Source: CAISGS01 sp044376615 (GTDB taxonomy: Bacteria; Pseudomonadota; Alphaproteobacteria; Caulobacterales; Caulobacteraceae). Taken from it: a stretch of 15,772 bases of DNA. The notes under the pieces are model-generated. The model did not search any database. It was not told where the DNA came from and saw only the letters and a list, made by a program, of their open reading frames with translations. A program made the translations under genes and the position numbers. The stretch is from positions 1 to 15,772 of the forward strand of contig JBILKO010000054.1 in NCBI GenBank assembly GCA_044376615.1, written 5' to 3'. Shown here one piece after another: positions 1 to 7,672 of the stretch; position 1 is the first letter of the stretch; every line of letters starts with the position of its first letter.

Positions 1-1644
1 ACGGTCGAGCGCGGCCAGCTCTATATGCTCCAGACCCGCAATGGCAAACGCACGGCAAAGGCGGCACTGAAAATCGCGGTCGATATGGCGGCTGACGGCA
101 CCATTAGCCAGGAAGAAGCCATTATGCGGGTCGAGCCTGCGGCCCTGGATCAGCTCCTGCACCCGACGATTGACCCCAAGGCGGTGCGCGATGTGGTGGC
201 CCAAGGCCTGCCTGCCTCGCCGGGCGCGGCCACCGGCAAGATAGTGTTTGATTCCGAAGAGGCCGAGCGCCTGGGCAATGCGGGCGAGGCCGTCATCCTG
301 GTCCGTGATGAGACCAGCCCAGAAGACATTCACGGCATGCATGCGGCCAAGGGCATTATTACTGCGCGCGGCGGTATGACCAGCCATGCGGCCGTGGTGG
401 CGCGCGGCATGGGGCGGCCTTGCGTTTCTGGTGCAGGCGAATTGCAGATTGACCCCAAGGCCGGTGAATTCCGGTGCCGGGGCCGCAGCTTTAAGGCTGG
501 CGAAGTGATCACGATCGATGGCTCGCGCGGCGAAATCCTGGCTGGGTCGGTCAAGATGGTCGAGCCGGAACTGACCGGCGATTTTGCGACCCTAATGGTC
601 TGGGCCGATAAGGTTCGCCGCCTCAAGGTCCGGGCCAATGCTGAGACCCCGCTCGATGCCCAGACGGCCCGGCAATTTGGCGCTGAGGGTATTGGTCTGT
701 GCCGCACAGAGCACATGTTCTTTGATGCCGACCGCATCGCCGCCGTGCGCGAAATGATCCTGGCCGATGACGAGGCCGGTCGCCGCGCCGCCTTGGCCAA
801 GATCTTGCCGATGCAGCGCAAGGACTTCACACAGCTGTTCACCATCATGGCGGGCCTGCCCGTTACGATCCGGCTGCTGGATCCGCCCCTGCATGAATTC
901 CTGCCGCACAATGAAGAGGATGTGCGGGCGGTGGCGGAGTCCACGGGGCTGGATGCACAAAAACTGCTGCGCCGGGCCAAGGAATTGCAGGAAACCAATC
1001 CCATGCTCGGCCATCGCGGCTGTCGCCTTGGCATCTCCTATCCGGAAATCTATGAGATGCAGGTTAGGGCGATTATCGAGGCCGCCTGCGATGTTGCCAT
1101 GACGGCCACAGCGCCCGTGCCTGAGATCATGCACCCCTTGGTCGGCAAGGGCGAGGAAATGACTTATCTGCGCAAGCTGACCGACCGCACGGCCAAGGCG
1201 GTGATGGAGGAGCGTGGGATCACGATCCAGTATATGGTCGGCACCATGATCGAGCTGCCGCGTGCGGCGATCCGGGCCGGTGACCTGGCCGAAAATGCGG
1301 AGTTCTTTAGCTTTGGCACCAATGACCTGACCCAGACCACATTTGGCATTAGCCGCGATGACTGTAGCCGCTTCCTCGAGGCCTATCTGGCCAAGGGCAT
1401 ATTCGAGCGCGACCCGTTTGTGAGCCTTGATCAGGAGGGCGTTGGCGACCTGATTAAGATTGCGACCGAACGCGGCCGGGCGGTTCGGCCCGATGTTAAG
1501 CTGGGCATTTGCGGTGAACATGGCGGCGACCCGGCCTCGATCGCGTTTTGCGAAAGCGTCGGCCTGGATTACGTTTCCTGCTCGCCTTATCGCGTCCCGA
1601 TCGCGCGTCTCGCGGCAGCACAAGCGGCAATAAGTCAGGGCTGA
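1..1644 (+). CDS. ppdK: Pyruvate, phosphate dikinase, C-terminal part (5' end outside window)
   Basis: This cytoplasmic enzyme interconverts pyruvate and phosphoenolpyruvate using ATP and phosphate. The frame is open from base 1 (TVERGQLYMLQTRNGKRT...), so the gene starts left of the window; 547 residues are visible of a family length near 880-900. The visible part begins at the end of the ATP-grasp domain. Next is the swivelling phosphohistidine domain, with catalytic His in GGMTSHAAVVARGMG (His codon at 385-387). Last is the PEP/pyruvate-binding TIM barrel, ending in the LGICGEHGGDP motif with the catalytic Cys (codon at 1510-1512). Both active residues are present, so the enzyme should be functional. 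The gene ends only 2 bases before a repeat array. The ATG at 25 is internal and not a real start. Identification is firm from motifs; the role in gluconeogenesis or anaplerosis is family knowledge. Confidence 0.96.
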   Translation, partial: TVERGQLYMLQTRNGKRTAKAALKIAVDMAADGTISQEEAIMRVEPAALDQLLHPTIDPKAVRDVVAQGLPASPGAATGKIVFDSEEAERLGNAGEAVILVRDETSPEDIHGMHAAKGIITARGGMTSHAAVVARGMGRPCVSGAGELQIDPKAGEFRCRGRSFKAGEVITIDGSRGEILAGSVKMVEPELTGDFATLMVWADKVRRLKVRANAETPLDAQTARQFGAEGIGLCRTEHMFFDADRIAAVREMILADDEAGRRAALAKILPMQRKDFTQLFTIMAGLPVTIRLLDPPLHEFLPHNEEDVRAVAESTGLDAQKLLRRAKELQETNPMLGHRGCRLGISYPEIYEMQVRAIIEAACDVAMTATAPVPEIMHPLVGKGEEMTYLRKLTDRTAKAVMEERGITIQYMVGTMIELPRAAIRAGDLAENAEFFSFGTNDLTQTTFGISRDDCSRFLEAYLAKGIFERDPFVSLDQEGVGDLIKIATERGRAVRPDVKLGICGEHGGDPASIAFCESVGLDYVSCSPYRVPIARLAAAQAAISQG

Positions 1645-1710
1645 TCTAAATCCTCCCCCTTTGGGGGAGGGGAACCGCGCAGCGGTGGAGGGGGCAGATC
1701 GCGAACCCAA

Positions 1711-1757
1711 GCCCCCATCCCCGGCTTCGCCGGTACTTCCCCCAAGGGGGGAAGATT
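1711..1757 (-). repeat. Inverted, diverged central repeat unit
   Basis: Read on the minus strand, this segment follows the same order as the flanking units: AATC, C-run, G-run, a short hairpin with a GAA loop, then a G-rich tail ending GGGGGC. The short hairpin stem is CCGGC/GCCGG, compared with ACCGC/GCGGT in the direct units. It is clearly the same family but a separate subtype. Confidence 0.7.
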
Positions 1758-1805
1758 GAGAACGATAAATCCTCCCCCTCTGGGGGAGGGGGACCGCGAA
1801 GCGGT

Positions 1806-1813
1806 GGAGGGGG
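1806..1813 (+). promoter_or_regulatory. Repeat-derived ribosome binding site for the EamA gene
   Basis: The only Shine-Dalgarno-like sequence before the ATG at 1823 is the GGAGGGGG tail of the third repeat unit. It leaves 9-12 bases to the start codon, depending on which G residues pair. Upstream in frame there is no other start before the TAA at 1766-1768. Confidence 0.5.
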
Positions 1814-1822
1814 CCTTTTGGC

Positions 1823-2737
1823 ATGACGACGATAACAGCAAAACCAAGCTCCGCCTTGCCTCTTACCCATTTGGCGCTCGCCCTGGCGGTCGTTGCGGTC
1901 TGGGGCAGTAATTTCGCGGTGATCAAGGTGGCGCTGTCGCACCTGCCGCCCTTGCTGTTTGCGAGCTTGCGCTTCTTTTTCGTCGCTTTTCCGGCCGTGT
2001 TTTTCATTAAAAAGCCCAATGTCGCCTGGTCGCGCCTGGCGACCTACGGCATCCTGATCGGGCTTGGCCAGTTTGGCGTGCTCTATATCGCCATGAATGG
2101 CCAGATCGCACCGGGCCTGGCCTCCTTGCTGATGCAGACCCAGGTCTTCTTCACCATCGGCCTGTCCATGGTCATTAGCGGCGAGCGCATCAAACCGTTT
2201 CAAATCATTGCGCTTCTGATCGCCGCCGCCGGAATTGGGGTGATCATTGCCCATGCCGATGCCAAGACCGTCACGCCCTTGGGCCTGGTCCTGACCCTTA
2301 TCGCCTCTATGAGCTGGGCGGGGGGCAATATCACCGCCAAGCGTGATCCAGGCGCGGACATGCTAGGCTATGTCTGCTGGGCTAGCCTGTTCTCAATCCC
2401 GCCCTTGGTGGTCTTGTCCCTGACCCTCGAAGGTTGGCCAGCCATGGTTCATGCCGTTCAGATCGCTGATGGCGCGACCTGGGCCGCCGTGGCCTGGCAG
2501 TCGGTGGGTAATAGCCTGTTTGGCTATAGTGTCTGGGGCTGGCTACTTGCACGCCATCTTGCGGCCTCTGTGACGCCCATGGCCCTGCTGGTCCCGGTCT
2601 TTGGCATGTTGGCCGCCAATCTGGTCCTTGGGGAGGCTATGCCGCTCTGGAAGCTATCGGCCGCTGGCCTGGTCATGCTGGGCCTTGCGATCAATATTGC
2701 CTGGCCGACCCTGCGCCAAGGCCTGGCGCGGGCCTAG
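1823..2737 (+). CDS. EamA-family (DMT superfamily) inner-membrane transporter
   Basis: This is a 304-residue integral membrane protein with about ten hydrophobic helices and almost no soluble part. It fits the two-EamA-domain, 5+5 helix plan of the drug/metabolite transporter superfamily. Helix 1 carries the typical AVVAVWGSNFAVIK sequence. The second half starts near residue 150 with a matching TLIASMSWAGGNITAKR segment, and the protein ends with the usual GEAMPLWKLSAAGLVMLG stretch. Family members export amino acids, metabolites or drugs; the substrate cannot be told from sequence. The start at 1823 is supported because the first helix begins about 15 residues later. The gene lies behind the repeat array and may have its own promoter or read through from ppdK. 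Its TAG stop shares bases with the stop of the convergent synthase gene. Confidence 0.9.
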   Translation: MTTITAKPSSALPLTHLALALAVVAVWGSNFAVIKVALSHLPPLLFASLRFFFVAFPAVFFIKKPNVAWSRLATYGILIGLGQFGVLYIAMNGQIAPGLASLLMQTQVFFTIGLSMVISGERIKPFQIIALLIAAAGIGVIIAHADAKTVTPLGLVLTLIASMSWAGGNITAKRDPGADMLGYVCWASLFSIPPLVVLSLTLEGWPAMVHAVQIADGATWAAVAWQSVGNSLFGYSVWGWLLARHLAASVTPMALLVPVFGMLAANLVLGEAMPLWKLSAAGLVMLGLAINIAWPTLRQGLARA

Positions 2738-3855
2738 GCCCGCTTGCGCACAAACACGGTGCCCGCCGAATAGCCTGCGCCAAAGCTGCAGATCAGGCCG
2801 GTTTCGCCGGGCTCAAAGCCCTGATTGTGCAGATGGAAGGCGATGATCGAACCGGCCGAAGACGTATTGGCATAGGTGTCGAGCACGATAATGTTTTCCT
2901 CAGGGCTTGGGTCGCGGCCCAGGACCTTGCGGCCAATCATGTCATTCATATTGATATTGGCCTGGTGCAGCCAAAGCCTCTTTAGGCCTTCGCGATCTAG
3001 GCCAAGATCGGCGGCATGGTCGATTATCATGTCGGCGACCATGGGCACGACGTCTTTGAAAACCTTACGGCCCTGTTGGATAAACAGCTTGTCCGGTGCG
3101 CCAATACCTTCGGGCGCAGCATTGTTCAAAAAGCCGAAATTATTGCGGATATTGTTGGAGAAGACCGTCTTTAGGCGTGTGCCGACAATGTCCCAGCCGC
3201 CCGGGCCAGCCTGGTCTTCAGCCTCGACGATCACGGCGGTTGCTACATCGCCAAAGATGAAATGGCTGTCGCGGTCTTTAAAATTCAGATGCCCAGAACA
3301 GACTTCTGGATTGACCATCAAGACCGCCTTGGCCGAGCCCGAGGCTATAAAATCAGCGGCGGTCTTGAGTCCAAAGGTCGCTGAGGAACAGGCGACATTC
3401 ATGTCAAACCCAAAACCTTCAATGCCAAGCGCGTTCTGGATTTCCACGGCCATGGCTGGATAGGCGCGTTGCATATTGGAGCAGGCGCAGAGCACGGCGC
3501 CAATCTCACTGACCGGCTTGCCCCAGGCCTCAATCGCCTGGCGCGCAGCAGCAACCGCCATTTCGGCGAGGATGGAGAGATCGTCATTGGACCGCTCGGG
3601 CAAGACCGGGCGCATGATAGCCGGGTCGATAATGCCGTCCTTATTCATGACAAAGCGCGACTGGATGCCGGAGGCCCTCTGCACAAACTCCGGCGAGGAG
3701 GGGGCTAGGGCCTCGACCGATCCGGCGGCAATGGCGTCGGCATGGTCGCGATTGAAATTCTCAACATAGGTATTGAAACTGGAGACCAATTCATCGTTTG
3801 AGATCGAATAGGGCGGGGTAAACAGGCCAGTGGCGGCGATCACAGCGTTTTTCAA
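2734..3855 (-). CDS. 3-oxoacyl-ACP synthase III (FabH-like ketoacyl-ACP synthase III)
   Basis: This is a thiolase-fold condensing enzyme that joins an acyl-CoA (or acyl-ACP) starter with malonyl-ACP. The KAS III triad is visible: Cys156 in NVACSSATFG, His297 in WLHQANINM and Asn330 in DTYANTSSAGS. A longer reading from ATG at 3987 adds 44 residues with no family character (MPVPRLASS...). I place the start at TTG 3855-3853, which gives KNAVIAATGLFTPPYSI, 373 residues, and an AGGA at 3868-3865 nine bases ahead. The sequence is longer than E. coli FabH (317 residues). It resembles the class of auxiliary KAS III that feeds medium-chain acyl-CoA into fatty acid synthesis in Pseudomonas (PA3286 type); that parallel is from memory. 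It converges on the transporter with overlapping stops and is divergent from a hydroxylase unit, suggesting a role in lipid modification. Confidence 0.9.
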   Translation of the reverse strand: MKNAVIAATGLFTPPYSISNDELVSSFNTYVENFNRDHADAIAAGSVEALAPSSPEFVQRASGIQSRFVMNKDGIIDPAIMRPVLPERSNDDLSILAEMAVAAARQAIEAWGKPVSEIGAVLCACSNMQRAYPAMAVEIQNALGIEGFGFDMNVACSSATFGLKTAADFIASGSAKAVLMVNPEVCSGHLNFKDRDSHFIFGDVATAVIVEAEDQAGPGGWDIVGTRLKTVFSNNIRNNFGFLNNAAPEGIGAPDKLFIQQGRKVFKDVVPMVADMIIDHAADLGLDREGLKRLWLHQANINMNDMIGRKVLGRDPSPEENIIVLDTYANTSSAGSIIAFHLHNQGFEPGETGLICSFGAGYSAGTVFVRKRA

Positions 3856-3864
3856 AGGTCTCAG

Positions 3865-3868
3865 TCCT
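3865..3868 (-). promoter_or_regulatory. Shine-Dalgarno deciding the TTG start of the KAS III gene
   Basis: On the minus strand AGGA stands nine bases before TTG at 3855. It supports this start over the ATG at 3987, which would add an uncharacteristic N-terminus. Confidence 0.55.
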
Positions 3869-3970
3869 GATTGCGTGTCATCAATCCATAACACATCCGG
3901 CGAAGGGCGCACAGGTTTGCGCGTAAAATGCTCAAGCCCCGCATCCTGAACCCGTCCGCAACTTGACGCC

Positions 3971-3991
3971 AGCCTTGGCACGGGCAAGGCT
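3971..3991. promoter_or_regulatory. Perfect inverted repeat between divergent genes (possible operator)
   Basis: AGCCTTG and CAAGGCT form perfect 7-base arms around a 7-base centre. The element sits 27 bases before the ATG at 4018 and 116 bases before the TTG of the divergent synthase. A TTGACG (3963-3968), a good match to a housekeeping -35, lies just before the left arm. A repressor bound here would block transcription toward the 4018 gene. No regulator gene is adjacent. A hairpin in the leader RNA is the alternative. Confidence 0.45.
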
Positions 3992-4017
3992 AGGGCGAGA
4001 TTGGTTTAAGGGGTCGC

Positions 4018-4362
4018 ATGACACCGTTTTGGACGCAGTTTTTGGTTTCGCTGACCGCGATTGGCCTCATGGTTGGCCTTGCCGCCTGGGCCAAGATCGC
4101 CAGGCCCTTGGTGCCCCTGACGCCTGACTGGGCTCGGCAATTGTTGGCGCAGGATTTTCCGGGTGAGGCGCTAGGACCTGTCTGGATCGATGAGGACGGC
4201 AGCGGTGCCATTGCCCGAAGCCGAGATCTCGCCCTAGTCCTGTTTCGCATGGGGGATGGCTATGTCAGCCGGTCGCTGGCTTGGGCGCAGGTCGCGCGTG
4301 CACTGCCTGAGGATGGAAAACTGACCATATCATTTGAGGCCTTTGATGCGCCTAAGGCTTAG
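4018..4362 (+). CDS. Small membrane-anchored protein of unknown function
   Basis: This is a 114-residue protein I do not recognise. Residues about 5-25 form one hydrophobic segment (FLVSLTAIGLMVGLAAWA), with a short N-terminus before it. A soluble domain of about 85 residues follows and includes VWIDEDGSGAIARSRDLALVLFRMGDGYVSRSLAWAQV, which looks like a compact mixed alpha/beta domain. It is probably tethered to the inner membrane. AAGGGG stands a suitable distance before the ATG. The next gene, a fatty acid hydroxylase family enzyme, starts 50 bases downstream on the same strand with no terminator between, so the two are probably cotranscribed. An accessory role to that enzyme is inference. 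Confidence 0.7.
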   Translation: MTPFWTQFLVSLTAIGLMVGLAAWAKIARPLVPLTPDWARQLLAQDFPGEALGPVWIDEDGSGAIARSRDLALVLFRMGDGYVSRSLAWAQVARALPEDGKLTISFEAFDAPKA

Positions 4363-4412
4363 CTGGCCGTATCCGGGGCCTGGCCGCCCAGTATTTTGCA
4401 AGGGGCCGCCTG

Positions 4413-5339
4413 ATGCGTCCAAGTTTTGATCCCGTCACCCTGGCGGTGCCGCTATTTATCCTGACCATCGTGCTGGAAATCGTCTTGGCACGGTTTGGCA
4501 AGCTTAAGGCCAATTACGAGCCTAAGGACACGGCAACCTCGCTTTTAATGGGCCTGGGTAGCACCATGGCTGGAGTGGTGACTGGCGGGATCGTGCTGGC
4601 GGCGACGATCTGGGTCTATCAATACCGGATTTTCACCATCCCCATGACCGCATGGTGGGCCTGGGTCTTGATCTTTTTCCTTGAGGACCTGGCCTATTAC
4701 GGTTTTCACCGGTTTAGCCATGAGCGGCGGCTCTGGTGGGCGGCGCATGTCAATCACCATACCTCGCAGCACTATAGTCTCGCCACGGCCCTGCGGCAGA
4801 CCTGGACCGGCGGCATAAACGGTTCTTGGATCATGTGGCTGCCGCTGTCCTTGCTGGGCTTCCCGCCGGCCATGATCCTGATTCAGAAGGGCATCAGCCT
4901 GGTCTATCAGTTCTGGATCCATACTGAGGCGATCAAGCGCATGCCGGCCTGGTTTGAGGCGGTGTTCAATACACCTTCACATCACCGGGTCCATCACGCC
5001 CGCAACCCGCGCTATCTCGACCGAAACTATGCGGGCATATTGATCATCTGGGACAAGATGTTCGGGACGTTTCAGGCCGAGCTTGATGTCGAGCCTGTGC
5101 GTTATGGCATTGTCAAAAATCTAGGCAGTTTCAACCTATTACGCGTGGCTTTTCACGAATGGGTTGGGATCGTGCGCGACCTTATAAGGGCAAGATCTCT
5201 GCGCGAGGTCTTCGGCTATGTGTTTGGCGCACCGGGCTGGAGCCCAGACGGCTCGCGTCAAACCTCCGACATGATCCGTCAGCAATGGCTAGATACACAA
5301 ACGGCGGAACCGGCCAAAACCGATCCCGCCGCTGTTTAG
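4413..5339 (+). CDS. Sterol desaturase / fatty acid hydroxylase family di-iron enzyme
   Basis: This is a 308-residue integral membrane oxygenase. The eight-histidine di-iron signature of the family is visible in order: HRFSH (H99, H103), HVNHH (H112, H115, H116) and HRVHH (H191, H194, H195), with WIHTE (H170) between. Hydrophobic helices precede and separate these boxes (about 9-25, 45-70, 78-97 and 137-168). Relatives hydroxylate or desaturate fatty acids, sterols, carotenoids or sphingoid bases with O2; the substrate cannot be named here. AAGGGG precedes the ATG, and the start gives a normal first helix. It follows the small 4018 gene and is divergent from a ketoacyl synthase, which favours an acyl-chain or outer-membrane lipid substrate over a sterol. 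Its stop is only 16 bases from the end of the convergent receptor gene. Confidence 0.9.
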   Translation: MRPSFDPVTLAVPLFILTIVLEIVLARFGKLKANYEPKDTATSLLMGLGSTMAGVVTGGIVLAATIWVYQYRIFTIPMTAWWAWVLIFFLEDLAYYGFHRFSHERRLWWAAHVNHHTSQHYSLATALRQTWTGGINGSWIMWLPLSLLGFPPAMILIQKGISLVYQFWIHTEAIKRMPAWFEAVFNTPSHHRVHHARNPRYLDRNYAGILIIWDKMFGTFQAELDVEPVRYGIVKNLGSFNLLRVAFHEWVGIVRDLIRARSLREVFGYVFGAPGWSPDGSRQTSDMIRQQWLDTQTAEPAKTDPAAV

Positions 5340-5355
5340 GTGTGTGTCTTAAGTC

Positions 5356-7617
5356 TTAGAAGGTCTTGCGGATCGTCACATAGTACTGACGTGGAGCGCC
5401 GACCATGAGAGTGGCTTGAGTACCTTTTGGGTCCGATGGATTAAAGCCAGCAGATCCAACCGTCGAGAAGTACTGTTCGTCGAGTAGGTTGGTTATATTT
5501 GCCTGCACCTCAACGCCATTCAGGAGCGTATTTTGGCTCTCGAAGCGATAGCCTGCACTCAAGTCAACAACGGTAAATGCGTCAACCGAGTTATCAGCGG
5601 TATAGGTATAAGAACGCTTGTCAGTGTAAGAAGCGGACAAACGTCCAGACCACGGACCGTTATCATAGGCCAATTCGGACTTCAGCAGGTTTTTGGGCGA
5701 GTCGACTGTAACTTTCCCCGCGACCTTGTAGAGAAGCTTTCCTGTATCGTCATAAACATCGTCGTCATAGGTCGACTTATTATAGGAATAGGACCCAAAC
5801 AGGGACCAATTGTCCATAACGCGCCAAGTACCGACGGCCTCAAAGCCGTTCGAGGTGACAGCACCGGCGTTGATCAGAACAGTCGGGTTGCCAACGATCG
5901 CAGCGCCTGTCGTGACACCCAATAGCCGATCTTTAAATTTGACATTATAAACGGCTACCGATCCGTCGAACTGGCTGTTTCTGTAGCGATAGCCCAGCTC
6001 GAAGGTTTTGGATGTTTCTGGCCTTAGCTTGCTTTTAAAGTTGTCGAAGGCGTCTTGGGTGGTTGAAAATGGACCAGCCGATATTGCGCTTACGAAGGCG
6101 CGCACGTTTTCGTTGTAGACAGCAAAGGTCTCTCCCTTATCCCCAAAATCGTAGTTGAAACCGATTTGAGGTAAGAAACCTTTATCAACCTTGATAGAGC
6201 CCGCCGCGAGCGTACCAAGCAGTCGATTGGATACGTTCTCAACCTTTACCGTCTTGAAGCCGTAATTGACCTTAAGGGCATCAGTGACCTTCCAAGTATC
6301 CTGTAAATGCAGGTTATTTGTCTTGGTGTTGAAGAAGTGTTCCCGCTGAGTGAAGAATGGATTGGATTGGAACTTCAGGCTGTCGCGGCCGGGATTGTCC
6401 AGGCCAAGGCCATAGAAGCGGCGCGCTTGGTGGAAATCATTGTCTTCCCACCAGATGCCGCCTTCCACTGTGTGGCTTCCAATTTCGTAGCTTAGGTTAG
6501 CGACAAGGCCAGACCGATCGATATTGTATTCCGTGGTCCGTTCCGAGATCGGTGCACCACCCGCAGCAGCTGGCGTCGGGAGGTACGGCGTATACCAGGT
6601 GCCCATGCCCTTATTGGTGTGGCGATAATAGGTCGCTTTAGCGGTCAGGCCCTTGGTGATCTCCCAGTCCGCTGCCAGGGCGATTAGGGCATCTTTGCGC
6701 AGGCCCGATGCATCATAATAGACATCGTCCACTGAAGTGTAGGGTGCAGGGAATGGTTTCCCGGTCTGGTAGGCTACCGCAATCTGCTTGGCCAGGGCCC
6801 AGTTTTTTGCGATATTGTCGACCTTGTAGCCAAGGCGAGTGACCATCTCCTTAGACACATCTTGGTAGTCATTTTCGGCACGGTCGGAAAGATTGACGAT
6901 AGCCGTCAAGTTCACTGGCCCGACGGGCTGAACATATTTCGCGTTCAACTGCTGTTGAATTTGTTGGCCGCCATAGCCCTTCCACTTGTCAGACGTTTGG
7001 TTGACATAGGCCAAATAGCCCTTGCCACCCAAAACCGTCTCGCCGGAGTCAATCCGGACAAAAGCACGAGTCATGCTGGCGCTACCGCCAGTTACTGCGG
7101 CGACACCGCCAAAAGCGTCGGATGGCTTATCCGAATAGAACTTGATGGTACCGCCGAGATTGTTGCTCGAAGCGGTTTCCAAGGTGCCTGACCCCTGCGA
7201 AAGCTCGGTCTTGCCAATGGTTTCATTGATGATGGCGCGGCTGATATGCATGCCGTTATGATTGCCATAGGACATGTCGCCCAATGGAATATCGTCCAGG
7301 GTAAAGCCGAGCTGGTTTTGGTTGAAGCCGCGAACACTGATGCGAACGGCCCATTCATAGGCGCCAAAGGCGTCAGCAGATTGGAAGTTCACGCCTGGAA
7401 GCTTCGATAAAATCTTGATTGGGCTGGTGCCTGGCGCGGCGGCCAAGATGTCGACAGCCTGAATGGTTTGAACCTGGCGAGTTTCGCCGCGGCCCATAAC
7501 GATGATTTCTTCGACACCATCGGAAGCGGTTGCAGCGGCGTCGGCGTCAGCCGCCATGGCTGGCGCAGCTAAACACAAGGCGAGGGCAGAGGCCCCCACG
7601 AGCAGTTGAATTCTCAT
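5356..7617 (-). CDS. TonB-dependent outer-membrane receptor
   Basis: This 753-residue protein is predicted to import a scarce substrate through the outer membrane using TonB energy. It begins with a signal peptide (residues 1-22, cleavage after APAMA). A TonB-box-like EEIIVMG follows at 36-42, then a plug domain to about residue 160 (ILSKLPGVNFQSADAF, ISVRGFNQNQ, NNLGGTIKFYS). A beta-barrel fills the rest and ends in an aromatic Phe, the usual outer-membrane assembly signal. GGGGA seven bases before ATG supports the start. No siderophore, B12 or sugar signature is clear, so the substrate is open. The gene has a 130-base leader with a palindrome. It lies downstream of an NrtR-like regulator on the same strand, which may or may not control it. 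The end is tightly convergent with the hydroxylase gene. Confidence 0.95.
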   Translation of the reverse strand: MRIQLLVGASALALCLAAPAMAADADAAATASDGVEEIIVMGRGETRQVQTIQAVDILAAAPGTSPIKILSKLPGVNFQSADAFGAYEWAVRISVRGFNQNQLGFTLDDIPLGDMSYGNHNGMHISRAIINETIGKTELSQGSGTLETASSNNLGGTIKFYSDKPSDAFGGVAAVTGGSASMTRAFVRIDSGETVLGGKGYLAYVNQTSDKWKGYGGQQIQQQLNAKYVQPVGPVNLTAIVNLSDRAENDYQDVSKEMVTRLGYKVDNIAKNWALAKQIAVAYQTGKPFPAPYTSVDDVYYDASGLRKDALIALAADWEITKGLTAKATYYRHTNKGMGTWYTPYLPTPAAAGGAPISERTTEYNIDRSGLVANLSYEIGSHTVEGGIWWEDNDFHQARRFYGLGLDNPGRDSLKFQSNPFFTQREHFFNTKTNNLHLQDTWKVTDALKVNYGFKTVKVENVSNRLLGTLAAGSIKVDKGFLPQIGFNYDFGDKGETFAVYNENVRAFVSAISAGPFSTTQDAFDNFKSKLRPETSKTFELGYRYRNSQFDGSVAVYNVKFKDRLLGVTTGAAIVGNPTVLINAGAVTSNGFEAVGTWRVMDNWSLFGSYSYNKSTYDDDVYDDTGKLLYKVAGKVTVDSPKNLLKSELAYDNGPWSGRLSASYTDKRSYTYTADNSVDAFTVVDLSAGYRFESQNTLLNGVEVQANITNLLDEQYFSTVGSAGFNPSDPKGTQATLMVGAPRQYYVTIRKTF

Positions 7618-7658
7618 TAGACTATCCCCATTGTTTTGCAGTCGGATTCGGATTCCAA

Positions 7659-7672
7659 CTGATCGGGATCAG
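7659..7672. promoter_or_regulatory. FNR/FixK-like palindrome in front of the TonB receptor
   Basis: CTGATC-GG-GATCAG is a perfect 6+2+6 palindrome. It differs from the FNR/FixK consensus TTGAT-N4-ATCAA only at the two outermost bases. It lies 42-55 bases before the receptor ATG. Two GATTC sites (7645-7649 and 7651-7655), which fit the CcrM methylation motif GANTC, lie next to it on the gene side. The regulator that binds is not known from sequence. Confidence 0.45.

Larger units (their letters stand above)
1647..1814. repeat. Mosaic of three palindromic REP-like elements (direct-inverted-direct)
   Basis: Almost the whole space between ppdK and the next gene is made of repeat. Unit 1 (1647-1695) and unit 3 (1766-1814) are 49-base direct copies differing at three positions. 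Unit 2 (1711-1757) is a diverged copy on the opposite strand. Each unit has the same plan: a C-run/G-run hairpin (for example CTCCCCC-TTT-GGGGGAG) followed by a smaller hairpin (ACCGC-...-GCGGT, or CCGGC-TTC-GCCGG in unit 2). This alternating layout resembles bacterial interspersed mosaic elements built from REP sequences. The repeat stays open in several frames and gives spurious peptides such as PSPKGGG. Whether it ends ppdK transcription is unknown; no T-run follows the hairpins. Confidence 0.85.

Noticed and set aside
330..1034. Minus-strand open frame of 234 codons inside ppdK
   Set aside because: Arg/Ser/Pro-rich shadow typical of GC-rich antisense frames.
1635..1847. Small minus-strand open frame rich in PSPRGGG-like peptides
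   Set aside because: It is a translation of the palindromic repeats, a common source of spurious proteins.
592..2019. Long minus-strand open frame (475 codons) opposite ppdK and the repeats
   Set aside because: It lies antisense to firmly identified ppdK, its composition follows the complementary codons, and it crosses the repeat array; no family resemblance.
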